Source of the DNA: Isoetes taiwanensis | Taxonomy: Eukaryota > Streptophyta > Lycopodiopsida > Isoetales > Isoetaceae | Length of the DNA: 64,000 bases | Direction of reading: 5' to 3' | Assembly: GCA_021234155.1 (NCBI GenBank) | Contig: JAJEKV010000296.1 | Location: forward strand, 124,001-188,000 | Shown here: in pieces, positions 1 through 11,699 of the stretch | Position numbering within the stretch: position 1 is the first letter of the stretch | How the letters are laid out: the number at the start of each line of letters is the position of its first letter | The notes under the pieces: model-generated | Seen by the model: the letters and a program-made list of their open reading frames with translations, nothing else | Database searches by the model: none | Told to the model about the DNA's origin: nothing | Translations under genes and position numbers: made by a program

Positions 1-707
1 GTTTCTAGTGGCAATATTGCATTATTTGCTATTCCTTTCCAACCTATGCAAACTGCCGGATCAAATTATTTTGACAAATTGTCCCCATCACACGAAAACA
101 CGAAAGATCGGTTTATCATTTATAGTATTTTTAAACATGGGGACTGTAAAATCAAAATGAGTACCAAGATGCTTGAAAAGGCCTTAACTTCTAGTTGTAT
201 ATTTCTTCCATACTTTTCAAATGTCATATAGCAAAAACCTTGACAAGCTGGATCCTCTTTATTTTCTTGGTTATAAGGGGCCTTCCTAGAACGAAGCGAT
301 CACGATAAGGGGGCATTTAGTCCCATAATAAATTTGTAGATACATTTTTTCATTGTAGTAGGGGCAAGAAAAATTTACATTTGGCATAGGGTATGCCATT
401 GTGAAACAACATAATGACATATTGTTTATGTTTATCTTGTGGAATAACTTAGCTTTTTCAGTTTGCGCACATTACAACGATCTTTGAAACTTCTCAATAG
501 TGTTTTTAAATGTGACCATGGCAATTTGCAAAGATGAAATGTTGCCACCCATTGAAAGCAAGCATACTTTATTTGCTTCGTTTCAAGAGAAGCATGAAGC
601 CAGCTATGTATTGGCTTGAGAATGTTAGCTCAATTTGTGTATTGGCTACAATAATTGAATACCATTATAAAACCTATGATTGCTTGCCATTTGCAAATTG
701 GGAATAG
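1..707 (+). pseudogene. Unrecognised spliced gene, copy A (partial, 3' end)
   Basis: I do not recognise the family. Coding-like pieces lie on the plus strand: one near 40-140 (contains NYFDKLSPS), and a last segment ending at a TAG at 705-707. Comparison with copy B shows that this last segment is one open frame there. In copy A it is broken and its likely splice acceptor (…ctcag in copy B near 51,199) is missing. The 5' end is outside the window. The reading rests on frame conservation between the copies and plausible exon edges only. Confidence 0.3.
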
Positions 708-1475
708 ATTTTGACCATAATGCCTTAAATACATTCTCATATGTTAAACCTTGAGGAATGTTGATGTTAACATCATCATGTAGCCACACAAATGAATAGA
801 TGGGGTATGGAATGTTAAAAACTTTGATTGCATGTAGAATATGGCAAAGGAATAAAAAGGCTGCACTATCCATTAATAAAGATTAGGAAAAGATATTCAA
901 ATCGATTGGAGCACAACAATTCGTTACCTAAAAAGTAAGATATCTGAGATGCGATGCTTTACGTAAGAGCCGTCTCGATGCCATAGCCATAAAATATGTG
1001 CAATCTTTTCTTTCCGCAGTAGACTATAGCAAAGAAGCGGAAGCCACATATTCATCGAGGAAGAAACCACCACATCTCGATCTAGGGCAGGGGAGATCAG
1101 AGATCCGGTGCCTATGGTTTTAGGGTAAAAGAAAAGGTTGAGTTTGTGTGGGCGGTCGGATGGATCAAATAAGCATAGGCAGGTCGGATCTAGAGGTAGC
1201 GATGCACTACTTACACCAAAACATTATAATAAAAATGGGGAGGAGCTTGCTCATTTTCCTGTGATCACTGCAAGTGGCTTAAGCAAATCATAGCCAAACC
1301 GGTGGCCTAGTTTCCATGATGTGCGTGAAGAATTGATCGACCTCGAAGCATATTGCGAGGCCCACAAGAAATGACCAAATCGTGAAAATTGTGAAATCTG
1401 TTTCATTTTGCTTTCAAGCCATTGATTGGTGGAATATTCGGTTATACCCCCCTCTCTCAAGGAAGAAGCGGCCTG
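708..1475. other. Intergenic stretch, no supported gene (copy A; copy B 51,403-52,177)
   Basis: No reading frame is preserved between the copies here. Around 1,000-1,200 (B 51,660-51,900) composition rises in GC. The minus strand there has a short pyrimidine-rich leader-like run and ATGs without a sustained frame, so an unseen first exon on the minus strand is possible but not supported. Confidence 0.4.
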
Positions 1476-3092
1476 AGACCCACTATTTGCTCCAATCAGT
1501 AGCTCAAAAATAAAAAGGAGGAATGGTGTTGCAACTCCATAGGATTGTATTTGCAGACCATCCCAAGAAAAAGCATCAAAGAAATAAGACTATTACATCA
1601 AACAAAAGCTGCTCAAGTATGTCGACATATACCATTTTTTTATACAATCTTTGTACCTAAATCATAGTCTTAACCATTGCGAGAATAGGCTTCTTTTAGT
1701 ACAAAACAAATTGTGGAATGGCGTGATATATGGAGCAACTTTGTGGCGTGATATATGGAGCAACTTTTTGTTTCTATTGTGATAACTATCAAAGCAATTT
1801 TACATTGTGAAACTTGTTACCTCATAAGTACCACGATTGTTACATTACGTGTTAAATTGTAATTTGCAAGTGGAGATAGAGTTGCGGGTTTTGATTACGA
1901 TGCAACATCACGAGAAATCCCACCACAGTGGTTTATTCGCATAAATTTACAAACCTTTCTTATTATAGAAAGTGCCACATAAGTATCAACTCTCAAAATT
2001 GGGAACCTTTGTTATTCTTTGGTACAAAAAAGCGAAACAAAAACTCGAGTTGCTCCTACTCGGTCCACGTATGCAAGACACATCGTAGGCATTTTCCATC
2101 AATCGACAATTGGAATGCTTCATTGATTCTAGAGAATTCATAATTGTGAGTGATGAAGTCATCAAATTCAGCTCCTGCTTGATTGGTCTTGAAACGGTTT
2201 AGATACTCGTGCAAACACATTATCCTAGAAAACAGATCTAAAGACAAATCAAGTAAGCACTAACCTTATTCATGTATTTCTTCACAAGGCCCAGGCCGCG
2301 CTCCAATCCGTAGCTCCAAAAATAAAAAGGAGGAATCGTGTTGCAACTCCACGGGATTGTATTTGCGAGACCATCCCAAGAAAAAGCATCAAAGAAATAA
2401 GACTATTACATCAAACAAGCTGCTCAAACTGTCGACACATACCATTTTTTATACAATCGTACCTAAATCATAGTCTTAACCATTGCGAGAATAGGCTTCT
2501 TTTAGTACAAAACAAATTGTGGAATGGCGTGATATATGGAGCAACTTTGTGGCGTGATATATGGAGCAACTTTTGTTTCTATTGTGATAACTATCAAGCA
2601 ATTTTACATTGTGAAACTTGTTACCTCATAAGTACCCGATTGTTACATTACGTGTTAAATTGTAATTTGCAAGTGGAGATAGAGTTGCGGGTTTTGATTA
2701 CGATGCAACATCCGAGAAATCCCACCACAGTGGTTTATTACGCAAATTTACAAACCTTTCTTATTATAGAAAGTGCCACATAAGTATCAACTCTCAAAAT
2801 TGGGAACCTTGTTATTCTTTGGTACAAAAAGCGAAACAAAAACTCGAGTTGCTCCTACTCGGTCCACGTATGCAAGACACATAAGTAGGCATTTTCCATC
2901 GATCGGCAATTGGAATGCTTCATTGATTCTAGAGAATTCATAATTGTGAGTGATGAAGTCATCAAATTCAGCTCCTACTTGATTAGGTCTTGAAACCGGT
3001 TTAGATACTCCGTGCAAACACATTATCCTAGAAAAGCAGATCTAAAAAGACAAATACAGTAAGCACTAACCTTATTCATGTATTTCTTCACA
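1476..3092. repeat. Tandem duplication of a ~0.81-kb unit, copy A
   Basis: Two head-to-tail units, about 1,476-2,286 and 2,287-3,092, share the order: Ctccaat…aggaggaatcgtg, a doubled cgtgatatatggagcaac, an alcohol dehydrogenase last exon (minus strand), its intron, and the start of the preceding exon. The same tandem pair exists in copy B, so it predates the 13-kb duplication or both copies derive from one locus. Within each unit there is also a direct repeat of 'gtgatatatggagcaactttg'-like sequence (1,719-1,770; 2,526-2,575). Confidence 0.9.
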
Positions 3093-3232
3093 AGGCCATT
3101 GATGTCACTCCTCCCTCTGTAGTTTCCAAAGAAGGTTCAGTCAATGTTGACCATACGAGGAAATTACGGATGGATGATGGAAACCTCTTTTACGGCATCA
3201 TCAATCCGCAACTTCTGGCTCTACCCCAGCCC
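2056..3232 (-). pseudogene. Zinc alcohol dehydrogenase, last two exons with tandem-duplicated 3' end (copy A)
   Basis: Medium-chain zinc alcohol dehydrogenase interconverts alcohols and aldehydes with NAD in the cytosol. Only the C-terminal exons remain. The penultimate exon (3,232-3,071) opens GWG after a cag acceptor and ends with residues GLVKKYMNK before a GT donor at 3,070. The last exon in the adjacent unit (about 2,973 to 2,845) reads AEFDDFITHNYEFSRINEAF followed by the dehydrogenase-typical GKCL…CVL end, with a frameshift after GKCL. The second tandem unit repeats the exon stub (2,265-2,290) and last exon (about 2,170-2,056), intact to its TAG. The catalytic and NAD-binding exons, expected above 3,250, are absent: that place holds the promoter of the next gene. 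The family call is strong for so short a piece; substrate cannot be told. Confidence 0.72.
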
Positions 3233-3520
3233 TGCATCAGCGGTTCGGTTTCTTAAGGAGATGTACTCTTTGCCATGTGGTAGACTTTAATGCCATGTGG
3301 TAGACTTTCTTGAATGCATGTGCTTTAAACTTTCTTTATTCACAATGCAAATGCATGTGCTCTAGACTTACATATGTTCACAATAAATAGGAATCGGTGA
3401 TAGTTTTAATCACAAATGTCTCCTATCGAGACGGTCTGAGGCAAACGAATATGAAAAGAGTGTTGACTCCCGTCTTGTAAATTACATTTTGGGTATGGAA
3501 CCCGTTGCGGCCGGCTTCAC

Positions 3521-3526
3521 TATAAA
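3521..3526 (+). promoter_or_regulatory. TATA box of the agglutinin/aerolysin-like gene, copy A
   Basis: TATAAA occurs in cactataaaatggcgggg, conserved at 54,251 in copy B. The first ATG (3,602) is 76 bases downstream, leaving room for a start site near 3,552 and a leader of about 50 bases rich in ttcttctct, as in plant genes. Confidence 0.6.
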
Positions 3527-3601
3527 ATGGCGGGGCTCGTCCCGCCGTTTCTCAAGCGAGGAAGTCGTTTCTTCTTCTCTTCTTGTTTTGCTTTCTGCAT
3601 C

Positions 3602-5102
3602 ATGGTGCAAAGGTGATCGAGGATACAATGCCATCAAAAGGCGACAATGGAATGTATCTCACACTTGACATGCATGGCACTCGCCATATCTCACTTTCGG
3701 TCTGCGAGAAAATGGCAGCGCCTTGCGGTCCACCATCTGCTCTACAATTCCACCGGATGTACGGTTGTGATCACGTCGCGGCAAATGGCAGCTTACGGCG
3801 TAATTGAAAGCCTTCATCGTTCGCGGCGTGGAGGAATATCGATTACGCAAATCTAGATCGCGGCGCTTTAAGGTCGTGGACTGGACTCGGGAACTCATGG
3901 CTTTCGGTCTGCGATGAACACAATGTTCCTCAATAGATTCTACAACCAAAGTGGGTATTCAAACTACAAAGCCTTGGAGGAGAAGGCCAACCGATGGGCC
4001 GATGGTGGAGGTGGCGATGCTAAGGATTGCGCTCTATTCCTCCCCCTTATCGTCATTCATGGGGGACAACAATCAGTTGATCGGCTCTACAGCGAGCGAG
4101 ATCATGCATGGCAGAAATTCAATGGTGGAAAGCGGCCCATCATTTCAGCGTCTTCTTACCGAGGTAATCCCTCTTGTTGATGGATCCGTGGCGTAAAAGA
4201 GTGCCAAACGGGCTTTATTGGCCGCCAGCGAATTGGATATGGGCCGACACCATCCGCGGAGAATGCTTTGGCTTCAGATAACCTAGATTGCCATTTTGAA
4301 CCTGTGAGGCTAAGCACTAGTATGGTGGCACTCAAGAGCATGGCTAATGGTAAGTTTCTCAAGCGGCAGTGACTCTTTGGGAAAGTTGCCTCAATGCGGC
4401 GGTGAAGACACCAATGATGATACTACACGCCTCTGTCTCAAAGAGCCCGTCGGCAAGTGCACCGTATTCAATGTTGTCTACCTTCTCGAGCTCGCGCAAA
4501 TGACACAGGAAACACCAATGATCGTAGGAAAAGGCTCTGTTTCCAATAACACAACTGCGTGATGCTACATTCCTTTGTCCATGTTGAGATCTCGACAATT
4601 TGTCACCACCTCCATTAATTTTACAAATACCTATACATTTAGCGAGAAAGTGTCCACCTTAGAATTTGAAGCGGGAATACCTTTCGTTGGGGATGGAAAG
4701 CTGGCATAGAGATTGGTGCGAGGCGGTCATTAGCTTCTGGCGGGGAACAACTTCTGAAACTATATTGTCCTTGCGGTGAATGTCAGTCAGCTTTACTTTC
4801 TTTGGAGAAAGCGGTAATAGCAACAACTTATCCAAGCAAGACTAGTTGAATTGAATTGAATTAATTTGATCTAACCAAGCGGTGTGGGTACTATGATGAG
4901 TTCTTGTGGCGATGGAATGCACCCGCGGCAAAACTTGATTCCTTTCGCGTCACGATGAGAAGATTGTAGACTCGAAGGCATTGAGCACCACCTTGAGCAT
5001 CATATTGATGGTTTCTTTGAAGGCGTGTGTGCTTACAATATTTATTTGTGATAAGCAAGAATGACAATGCACGAGAACAAAAGTCGTCCCACTTTAAAGT
5101 AG
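3602..5102 (+). pseudogene. Amaranthin-type agglutinin with aerolysin-like C-terminal module, copy A (broken)
   Basis: Plant proteins of this architecture join beta-trefoil agglutinin domains, which bind glycans, to an aerolysin-like beta-rich module that in relatives forms oligomeric pores; most are linked to defence. In the sequence: a beta-trefoil-like segment with NGMYLTL near 3,649 and FYNQSGYSNYKALEE at 3,932-3,979; a second trefoil signature with VALKSMANGKF at 4,325-4,357; a linker strand with FNVVYLLELAQ near 4,470 and ETPMIVGKGSVSNNT near 4,510; the aerolysin-like strand AGIPFVGDGK at 4,672-4,701; and a C-terminal IDGFFEGVCAYN near 5,000-5,036 ahead of the stop at 5,100. The frame changes several times and there are in-frame stops, so no product can be read as it stands. 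The start could be 3,602 or the ATG at 3,629. The region near 4,800-4,920 could include a small intron. Confidence 0.62.
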
Positions 5103-5945
5103 AAGAAACAAACCTCTTTTCCTTGCATACATATAGTACTACATACTTAAATAATCATCTCGGCTTGTAGATTGAAAGCGCAAGCTCGATTGACATTATA
5201 TGGAGGTTTTATTAAGTATATCTTTATATTATGAAATTACTAAAAAAGTGCCCGTGTTCTTTGGGCTTTTCTTTGGGATTAGATTCCAAAGTTAATAAAA
5301 GATATGGTTAAGAATGTTAGTTGGCATATATGATCGTTTTTTTCTTAGTAATTTTTTATTAAGTTTAAGGAATACAACATATGAGGCAAGCTAACCTTTA
5401 TATACCCCATAACAATCCATAGCGAGTATAGCTTAGTTTTGCGAAATTGTTCTACCAAAATGCCATAAATGCTAGTATGCAAAATGTTTAGGTCATACCA
5501 TGCAAGTTGTGTCGATCAAGTACACAATTGATAAAGATACAATTCTCTACATGAGCATAACTCAACTCCATCTTTTTTTCTTATTTGTATGTCTTTGAAT
5601 TAATTTAACAAATTTACTTTCAAAATAGTAACAACGAGGTTATCACTTCTATGTCATCAAGACATGGTCTTCTCCAAATGTGCTCATAGTGCCTTTCGGA
5701 CCATCCATTTGCCTTGCAAAGTGTAGAATATTCTAGTAAGGTCGGTAGCAATTTGAGAAATCTTTGAAGTGTGAAGTAAACACCAATTTGCTAAATAATT
5801 TGCATACCCTTTGGTGAGTTCAAAAGTTCATCAAAAGGCGATGTTTGCAATCGCAAGTTTGAGAGACCCCGATATTTTTAACCCCAACAAAATAGCTATC
5901 TTATTAAATGTTATATGTTGCTACGTGCTAGCTAACTATAGTCGT
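5103..5945. other. AT-rich 3' flank, no gene seen (copy B 55,840-56,589)
   Basis: This is AT-rich, with no frame shared by the copies. It begins with the 3' flank of the agglutinin gene (tacatatagtactacatac…) and has tattaagtat/ttattaagttt runs but no clear polyadenylation cluster. In copy B the last 200 bases are rearranged relative to A. Confidence 0.5.
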
Positions 5946-6490
5946 CATTAGGGTTTTTTTGAGATTAAAAAAGGGCCTTCAAAACATGCCAACTAAGCCA
6001 AATGAAGATAAATGAACTACCAATCAGAAATCGAGCGGCCGGGTCGGTCGGCAAAAGCTGATTATAACTAACTCCTTTGGATCACATTTTCTAGCATATT
6101 TGTTGATAGAAAAGTCCAAATGATCTCGTTTAGTGCAATAGATAGATCTCGTTAAAGATCTTTTCAATCTTAGGTGCTTTGCACATATTTTAACCACTTA
6201 TGATTGTCAAAACTTGAAAAATATGGTTTTCCATTTTTTACTATCCTCACGGGGCTAAAAGATATGCAAACCACCCAAGGTTGGAAAAGATCTCAATGAA
6301 TCTATCTATTCACCAAACAAAAACTCATTTGGACTTTTTCTATCAACACTATCTTAGAAAATGTGATCGATGGTTAGATCTCTTATTTTCTTATTTGGAA
6401 TTCCGATTGTTTTACGATTGGTAATTCATATAACTTAGTCGGCGATTCTTAGAAGGCCCTTTTATGATCTCAAAAATCTAATATTAATAC
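5946..6490. mobile_element. MITE-like foldback element with ~250-bp inverted arms, copy A
   Basis: The two halves are imperfect inverted copies. The left end ttttttgagattaaaaaagg + gccttc mirrors the right end gaaggcccttttatgatctc. Inner arms 6,078-6,193 and 6,255-6,370 pair along gatcacattttct, gttgatagaaaagtccaaat and aatagatagat. No reading frame lies inside. Long terminal inverted repeats and no coding capacity fit a non-autonomous DNA transposon; the superfamily and target-site duplication are not clear. Confidence 0.75.
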
Positions 6491-7079
6491 TAAAATAGTA
6501 AATTAGTCCATGTTATTGGAAGTAACATTTAAGATGTTGAGTTCAAAGCGTTAGTCCAAGGACCTCAAATATGGCAAGTAAATTTACAACACAAGTTTTA
6601 ACCCAATTAGATAATGCAAATGAAGAATCTAAGTAGTTAAATACACATGCACTTTAAGAAAAATACATCCATGCAATCTTAGAAAATCTAACATAATCTA
6701 GCATAATCTTTGAGTTGAATACATTCAATTTAGATGTTTGGCTAATAGATCTTGCATAATTCCATGGGGTTAAGGGTTCAAGGCATTCTATTGTTCTTGT
6801 GTTCTCTTAATATGCATCAAGTCATGTCCTAGAGTGGAGTTTTTTTTTCCTTAGAAAAACACAAACCTTCAATATCGATTTCTAGCATTCCATAGTTCAA
6901 TGTCGATTTCTAGCATTTGCCTTAGAAACACTCGTTCCACCACTTTAGCAAGCTCAAAATGGGATTTTGATGCACAAGTCTAGATTGCTTCAGTCTTCTA
7001 AATTTTAGGTCAAAAAATATAATAGAGGTACTTAAAAAGAATTTATATAGGATGAGAAAAGTATAAGTGTGGCCGATCC
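6491..7079. other. AT-rich spacer, no gene seen (copy B 56,961-57,540)
   Basis: This is the most perfectly conserved stretch between the two copies. It contains the doubled motif aatatcgatttctagcatt (about 6,872 and 6,901) and gattgcttc…ctaaatttt. It ends in ccctaaccctaac near 7,102, typical of plant 5' leaders, so it may hold the promoter of the downstream candidate gene. Confidence 0.45.
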
Positions 7080-9040
7080 TCCTCAGTGATCGGCCAATTA
7101 GCCCTAACCCTAACTTGCAATTGCTTGCTTCGGTTTCCTTTCAAGCCATGTCGCCTTATTTTTGTCTGTCTTTCCTTTTTGCGTAGAAGGATGGATTTTG
7201 TATGACTACTACCGTGGAATGGGCGAGTTTTTGCTAAAGCTCATTGTTCATTAGGTTGCATTTTTTGCCTTGGATCTTTGTCTTCGTGGAAAGGCGGTGT
7301 GAGCCAAGAAGGCATGATCTTTTATCACGATTTGACAAAGAAAAGGAAGTCTAGGATCTGATTAAATGGATAATTGCCGATTGTTGCGAGGGTTCTCGAT
7401 ATAATGAGAAAATGATATAGTCAAAGACCATTTCCGCATCTGTTTTTAAAAATGGTGCGCATTAGATAAATGCGGTTCTTGGACATGGCTGGAGGAAAAA
7501 AGACTCATATGACATGATTTAAACTGATATTCACAAAAATGTAGAGTTTTTGTCGATGGCAGCAGCTCTTCATGGTGTAATGGTCTTTGGAATGCTCTAA
7601 TCCATAAATCCAAAACCAATAGTGTTGATCAAAGGCGGGGGCAGCAATAGCTACTTCTGAAGTCACAATAGCTGTAAGGGGAGGCGGTAATGGGCCTTAA
7701 TGCTTTTCGATTTTGAATCTTATCCTATTTCTTTATATCATTTTGTGCATCTATTCTAACTATGCATCTTGTAGAGAGTGGATTCAGGACTAGAGGAAGG
7801 CAAAGGACGACTCATGTTTTCTAGAAGCAAATTAAGAATTACATTTTGAAGTAACACATGCTTAGAGAATGTTTTGTGTTATTATTCTTTGCTTATCCTC
7901 TACTCGTCTTTTATGCTTGCATTTCGTGGATCCAAGTGGAACAAATGCAGGGGGCAAAATGGTGAATGGCTTTGTCTTGCTTTCGATCAGAGTGGATATG
8001 ACATGTTAAGTGATAGTTTTAGGATGGATTATATACTTCAAGCATCTCTTCTTTGCTTTGGTAGAAACTAATATTGCTCAAATTTAAATGAAGCCTGATG
8101 AATTAGGTGGCGAAGAATGGCAAGGTTTTAGAATGATTTCACTAGAATGTATTCCATTATTGGGATTGAATTGATCTTGCATAGTGAAGCACAGTTTCAT
8201 TATATATGGACTTTCTCTAAGTCCATATGCCTCTGAAATGATGGGTAATTTCATTAATATGGCATTTTTCTTATTGTAACTTTTGCAATATTTTGGGAGC
8301 AGATGCGGTAGGTGGTGGCGGGCATCGTGTCAATTGGCACATCAAAGGAACAACCAAAGCGATTGTTTGAAAAAAAGCCCTCAAACTTCGTGGTTATTTA
8401 CTACTTATCTCGGAGGTTGTCAAATCTGGTTCAGCAAAGATTCATCTCGAGGCCACTCAAGATGGTTGAAACCAGAGGCCTTGAGATATAGAATTACGAC
8501 ATGCGAAATCTGAGTCGGGTCCGTTAGTGAACCAATCTTTGAGTATGCCAATAGTTGCATTTGGAGGTGCAAGATGAGATAAACCAGCATGGAAAAAAGA
8601 GATCGGTGCTCAAATAGCGAAGCTCCTCCATGGAGAAAGGGTTTGCCGAACAAACAATGAAGAAGATCGGCTCAAATTTGGTTGAGATTGAGGGCTATCT
8701 CATATCATTGAAATGCCACATATCTGAGGGCAAAAAGGCCGCTACGAGAAGGCGTGATGGAGGAGGTTTGGATGCACAACATGCTTAGACCGTTATTCAA
8801 GAGGCTTTATAAGAAGCGAGAAAAGCGTGAAGCTTTGTCAATGAAGCTTCGTGAACAACACTACTCACTCTGTCAGAGATTTGGATGGATGGTTTGGAAG
8901 TGTTTGGGAAGTAGCATTGAGGAGTTCAATCTGAGTGATCTTATTCAGGTTAGGCGGGCATTGATTGAAACTTTGTTCTCTAATATTATATATTGTCTCC
9001 TTTATGCATGTGTTGCTATAGGTGAGTCCATATATTAGTC
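7080..9040 (+). pseudogene. Unrecognised multi-exon gene, copy A
   Basis: A leader-like tagccctaaccctaac at 7,099-7,114 precedes several plus-strand segments whose translation is conserved in copy B: one near 7,192-7,258 (GWILYDYY), one near 7,925-8,010 (ending DQSGYDM), one near 8,318-8,366 (HRVNWHIKGTTKA), and a last one near 8,754-9,038 that includes EQHYSL and EEFNLSDLIQV with helical, Gln/Ala/Glu-rich sequence before it (DAQHA…). I do not recognise the family. Introns are likely between segments and the exact joins are uncertain. Possible functions are not evident; the C-terminal part may form a coiled coil. Confidence 0.35.
8204..8228. other. Small perfect hairpin in the copy-A candidate gene (also near 58,681 in copy B)
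   Basis: The stem is atatggactt / aagtccatat (8,204-8,213 and 8,219-8,228) with a five-base loop tctct. It is identical in copy B. It lies in a presumed intron; no function is implied. Confidence 0.6.
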
Positions 9041-9109
9041 GAGTTCTATGTACTTTGTTTCTAGTTGAATACAACCGTTTCTATCTTCCCATGAAAAGAG
9101 CATAATTGA

Positions 9110-9212
9110 GCATAGCCAAATTTCCTAGTTGGGGATCAAATTGGCGTCGCCCAATTTCCTCGTTGTGGATCAAATTAGGCGTCAGCCCAATTTCCTCACG
9201 GGGATCAAGGGT
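9110..9212. repeat. Short tandem repeat around aatttcct…ggggatcaaatt (copy B 59,583-59,686)
   Basis: Three units of about 38-42 bases each contain caaatttcctagtt-like sequence, ggatcaaatt and a variable GC-rich joint (ggcgtcgccc, aggcgtcagccc; in copy B aaggcccgcct). The variable joint lies exactly where a GGCGCC-type palindrome core occurs in the related repeats at 12.4-12.8 kb. Confidence 0.75.
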
Positions 9213-9393
9213 TGGGTCAATACACATATAACCTAAATGACACAACTTAGATCACATAGAAATACTTACATCATTCATAGCGCATAATACATGTACTTTC
9301 ATACGGTTATAGATTGTTATAAGCTGTTGTAAGCTGTTACACATTTATAAGCTGTCATACCATACACATGAATAGTCTATTCATAGATTATAG

Positions 9394-9738
9394 TCATTCT
9401 TTGATATTATCAAGCTCATAAGTGTCGCGCTCACGGAACCCAAACAAGATGTATCTTAACACGGTTTTCATTTGGGAAAATCTCTCTCGATGCCTGCTAT
9501 ACCATTCACCAATCATCAAGGATGATACCTCTTTGTTGCATGCATATAGATCTTTGAAGGTCATAGAAGCGGGGCAATGGAGTCTAGATGTTCGTGAGGA
9601 AGAGAATAATCCGACCTCGATGAACTCTAGCGGTGAGCGTCGAGACATAACAAATGAATGCATTATGCCATGGGCCGGCGGACTACACTTATACGTGAGA
9701 TTATTAATGTCCCATGCGGTAAAATTATTGGGTATCAT
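9394..9738 (-). CDS. Conserved minus-strand reading frame, unknown function (copy A)
   Basis: A 114-residue frame runs from ATG at 9,738 to a stop at 9,394. It shares N-terminal MIPNNFTAWDINNLT, central HGIMHSF.MSRR and TFKDLYAC, and C-terminal FRERDTYELDNI with copy B, while the frame between these motifs differs. The reverse strand has a similar-length frame, so coding strand is not certain. Protein sequence is preserved at both ends in both copies, and the acidic ERDTYELDN tail looks protein-like. No family recognised. It could be a single exon of a longer gene. Confidence 0.35.
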   Translation of the reverse strand: MIPNNFTAWDINNLTYKCSPPAHGIMHSFVMSRRSPLEFIEVGLFSSSRTSRLHCPASMTFKDLYACNKEVSSLMIGEWYSRHRERFSQMKTVLRYILFGFRERDTYELDNIKE

Positions 9739-10326
9739 ATGTAGTATATATATGCAATAACTTTGATGTATATACCATCAATAATTACGGTGGGTATATC
9801 TATGCATCAATTAAATGGAGTCCATCGACATTTGCCTCCGATCTAGCCATGGCACATTACGGTCTGAGCGTGATTCTATTACTTGCAAGATGAACCATGA
9901 GGACCAACAATGTTTTAAAATGAAGCACTAATTTAAGAAGTGCGTTTGAAAGATTCCTCTAAAAATCTAAAAATCTTAAGATTTAGCTAAAAAGAGGCTT
10001 TGGTTTTTTTAGCCAAACATTCACGATAAAGCGTTTTTTGAAAATAGTGCTTTTGCCGAGACATTTTGATAAAGAGAAGTTTCAAAAAAAAAATCATCTT
10101 TTGGGGGGTAAACAAATTATTCTATAGACCAAGAAAATCACAAGTAGCAAAAACAGGAGAATTAGACAAAGATGTTTTAAGTTTGTTTGCGAGCATTTAA
10201 GGAATTGCATGTTGTAGGAGCCATCCGTTGTGATGCCACACAAAAAATATTGGTAATGTTCTAGAAACCCAAAAACACAATAACATGCAGTTGTAAGCAT
10301 AGCATACAAATTCTGAAATACTAAGC

Positions 10327-10363
10327 ATAGCATAGCATACGTAGGTTTAGTATGCTATGCTAT
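10327..10363. repeat. 14-bp perfect hairpin (copy B near 60,790)
   Basis: atagcatagcatac (10,327-10,340) pairs with gtatgctatgctat (10,350-10,363) across a nine-base loop. The same hairpin occurs in copy B with one base missing from the loop. It lies inside the 2.2-kb element. Confidence 0.7.
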
Positions 10364-11699
10364 ACAATCTTAGGTAATACTTGCTACATATGGCGGCCCA
10401 GACTCCTTTTTTCCAGTAGTAAAGTTGCTTCACGTCAAATTGCAACTTGATTATCGATGATTGAAAATAACATTGTCAAATGGTAAGACCATGAAGGATG
10501 CAATTAGCTTTGTGGTTATTGCACTTCATGAACAAGGTAGGACCTCCTTGTGGAAATTGTACAATACCATTTGAATAGTCCAAAGCGAAGAAAAAACATT
10601 CAAAATGGGACTAAATAGACCATGCCATAAGAAGACAATAAGCTAACATATATGGAATTAAAAAAATGTCTTTAATAGTGACAACATGTATAATAAGGCT
10701 ATCTTCAATCTGCTTTGGAATCGGCACAACCAAAGGGCTAAACATACGAACATTTGAACTCATAATGAAGTAAATAGAAATGTGAGTCGATTGGACCAAA
10801 ACAATGAGCTAAATATATGATGCACACTTGATAAGAAGATAAAAAATAAGTTCTTATTACGTATGTTCTATGGCGGAACATAGAACATATCAAAAGAGCT
10901 AAACATCCGTTGAAATGGAAGCTTGGTCTAATGCTACACATTATACTTTATAAGTAGTTAAAAGCTGAATAGCGGGCTCGATGGGGCGATTCATGCCACA
11001 TCTCCTACCAACTTGTCGAGCGGTATAAAGTTGCAAAGTTCGCGACCTCATCACGTTTGCAAAGTTGGGAAGCGAGTTCTTTGCACAACGGTGATTACTA
11101 ATCATAGCATACTAAACCTTTTCAAATTCTCAAGAAGAGCAATATCTTGAGTTTTGAATCATGTCTGATGGAAAATCTGCAACAACATGATCAAACAAGA
11201 GTTTTCAAAAACATCTTGTGATAATATTGAACAAGAATCTTGCTTGACAGAATCTTGTGATAAGATTGAACAAGAGCTGTAAGCGGGTTGAAAAAGCAGA
11301 GGTGCATTATCTTAGAGATACTTCAAAAACCTTCCTCAATTTCCTCTTCAAGCGAGAGGACATTTGTGTTCGAGGCAGCCCAAGGGGCCAAACATTAAGT
11401 ATTTGCAACTTTCCTAGTGAAGCGTTCTTTGGAAAAATCAAATCATTCCCTAAACTGGCGATACACAACCAGCAGTCAACTAAGATCAAATTTAAGCTAA
11501 AATAAAAAAGCCAAACCTCTGCTTTCGAGCTTACGCATCGGCCCGGGTACAATGGCGGTTTTTCACAAATTAGGTTTTGAAGATGACAACCATTTTCTTT
11601 GCATCATAGAAAATCACGAGAAAATGCGAATCGGGGCCTATGTATGCTGTTATAAAGCTTATAATCGCCAATAAGACTGCGAATCTCACGGATATAAAG

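Noticed and set aside
10094-10333. Leu/Phe-rich minus-strand frame inside the 2.2-kb TIR element as its transposase
   Set aside because: No acidic triad or helix-turn-helix motif; hydrophobic composition reflects AT-rich DNA.
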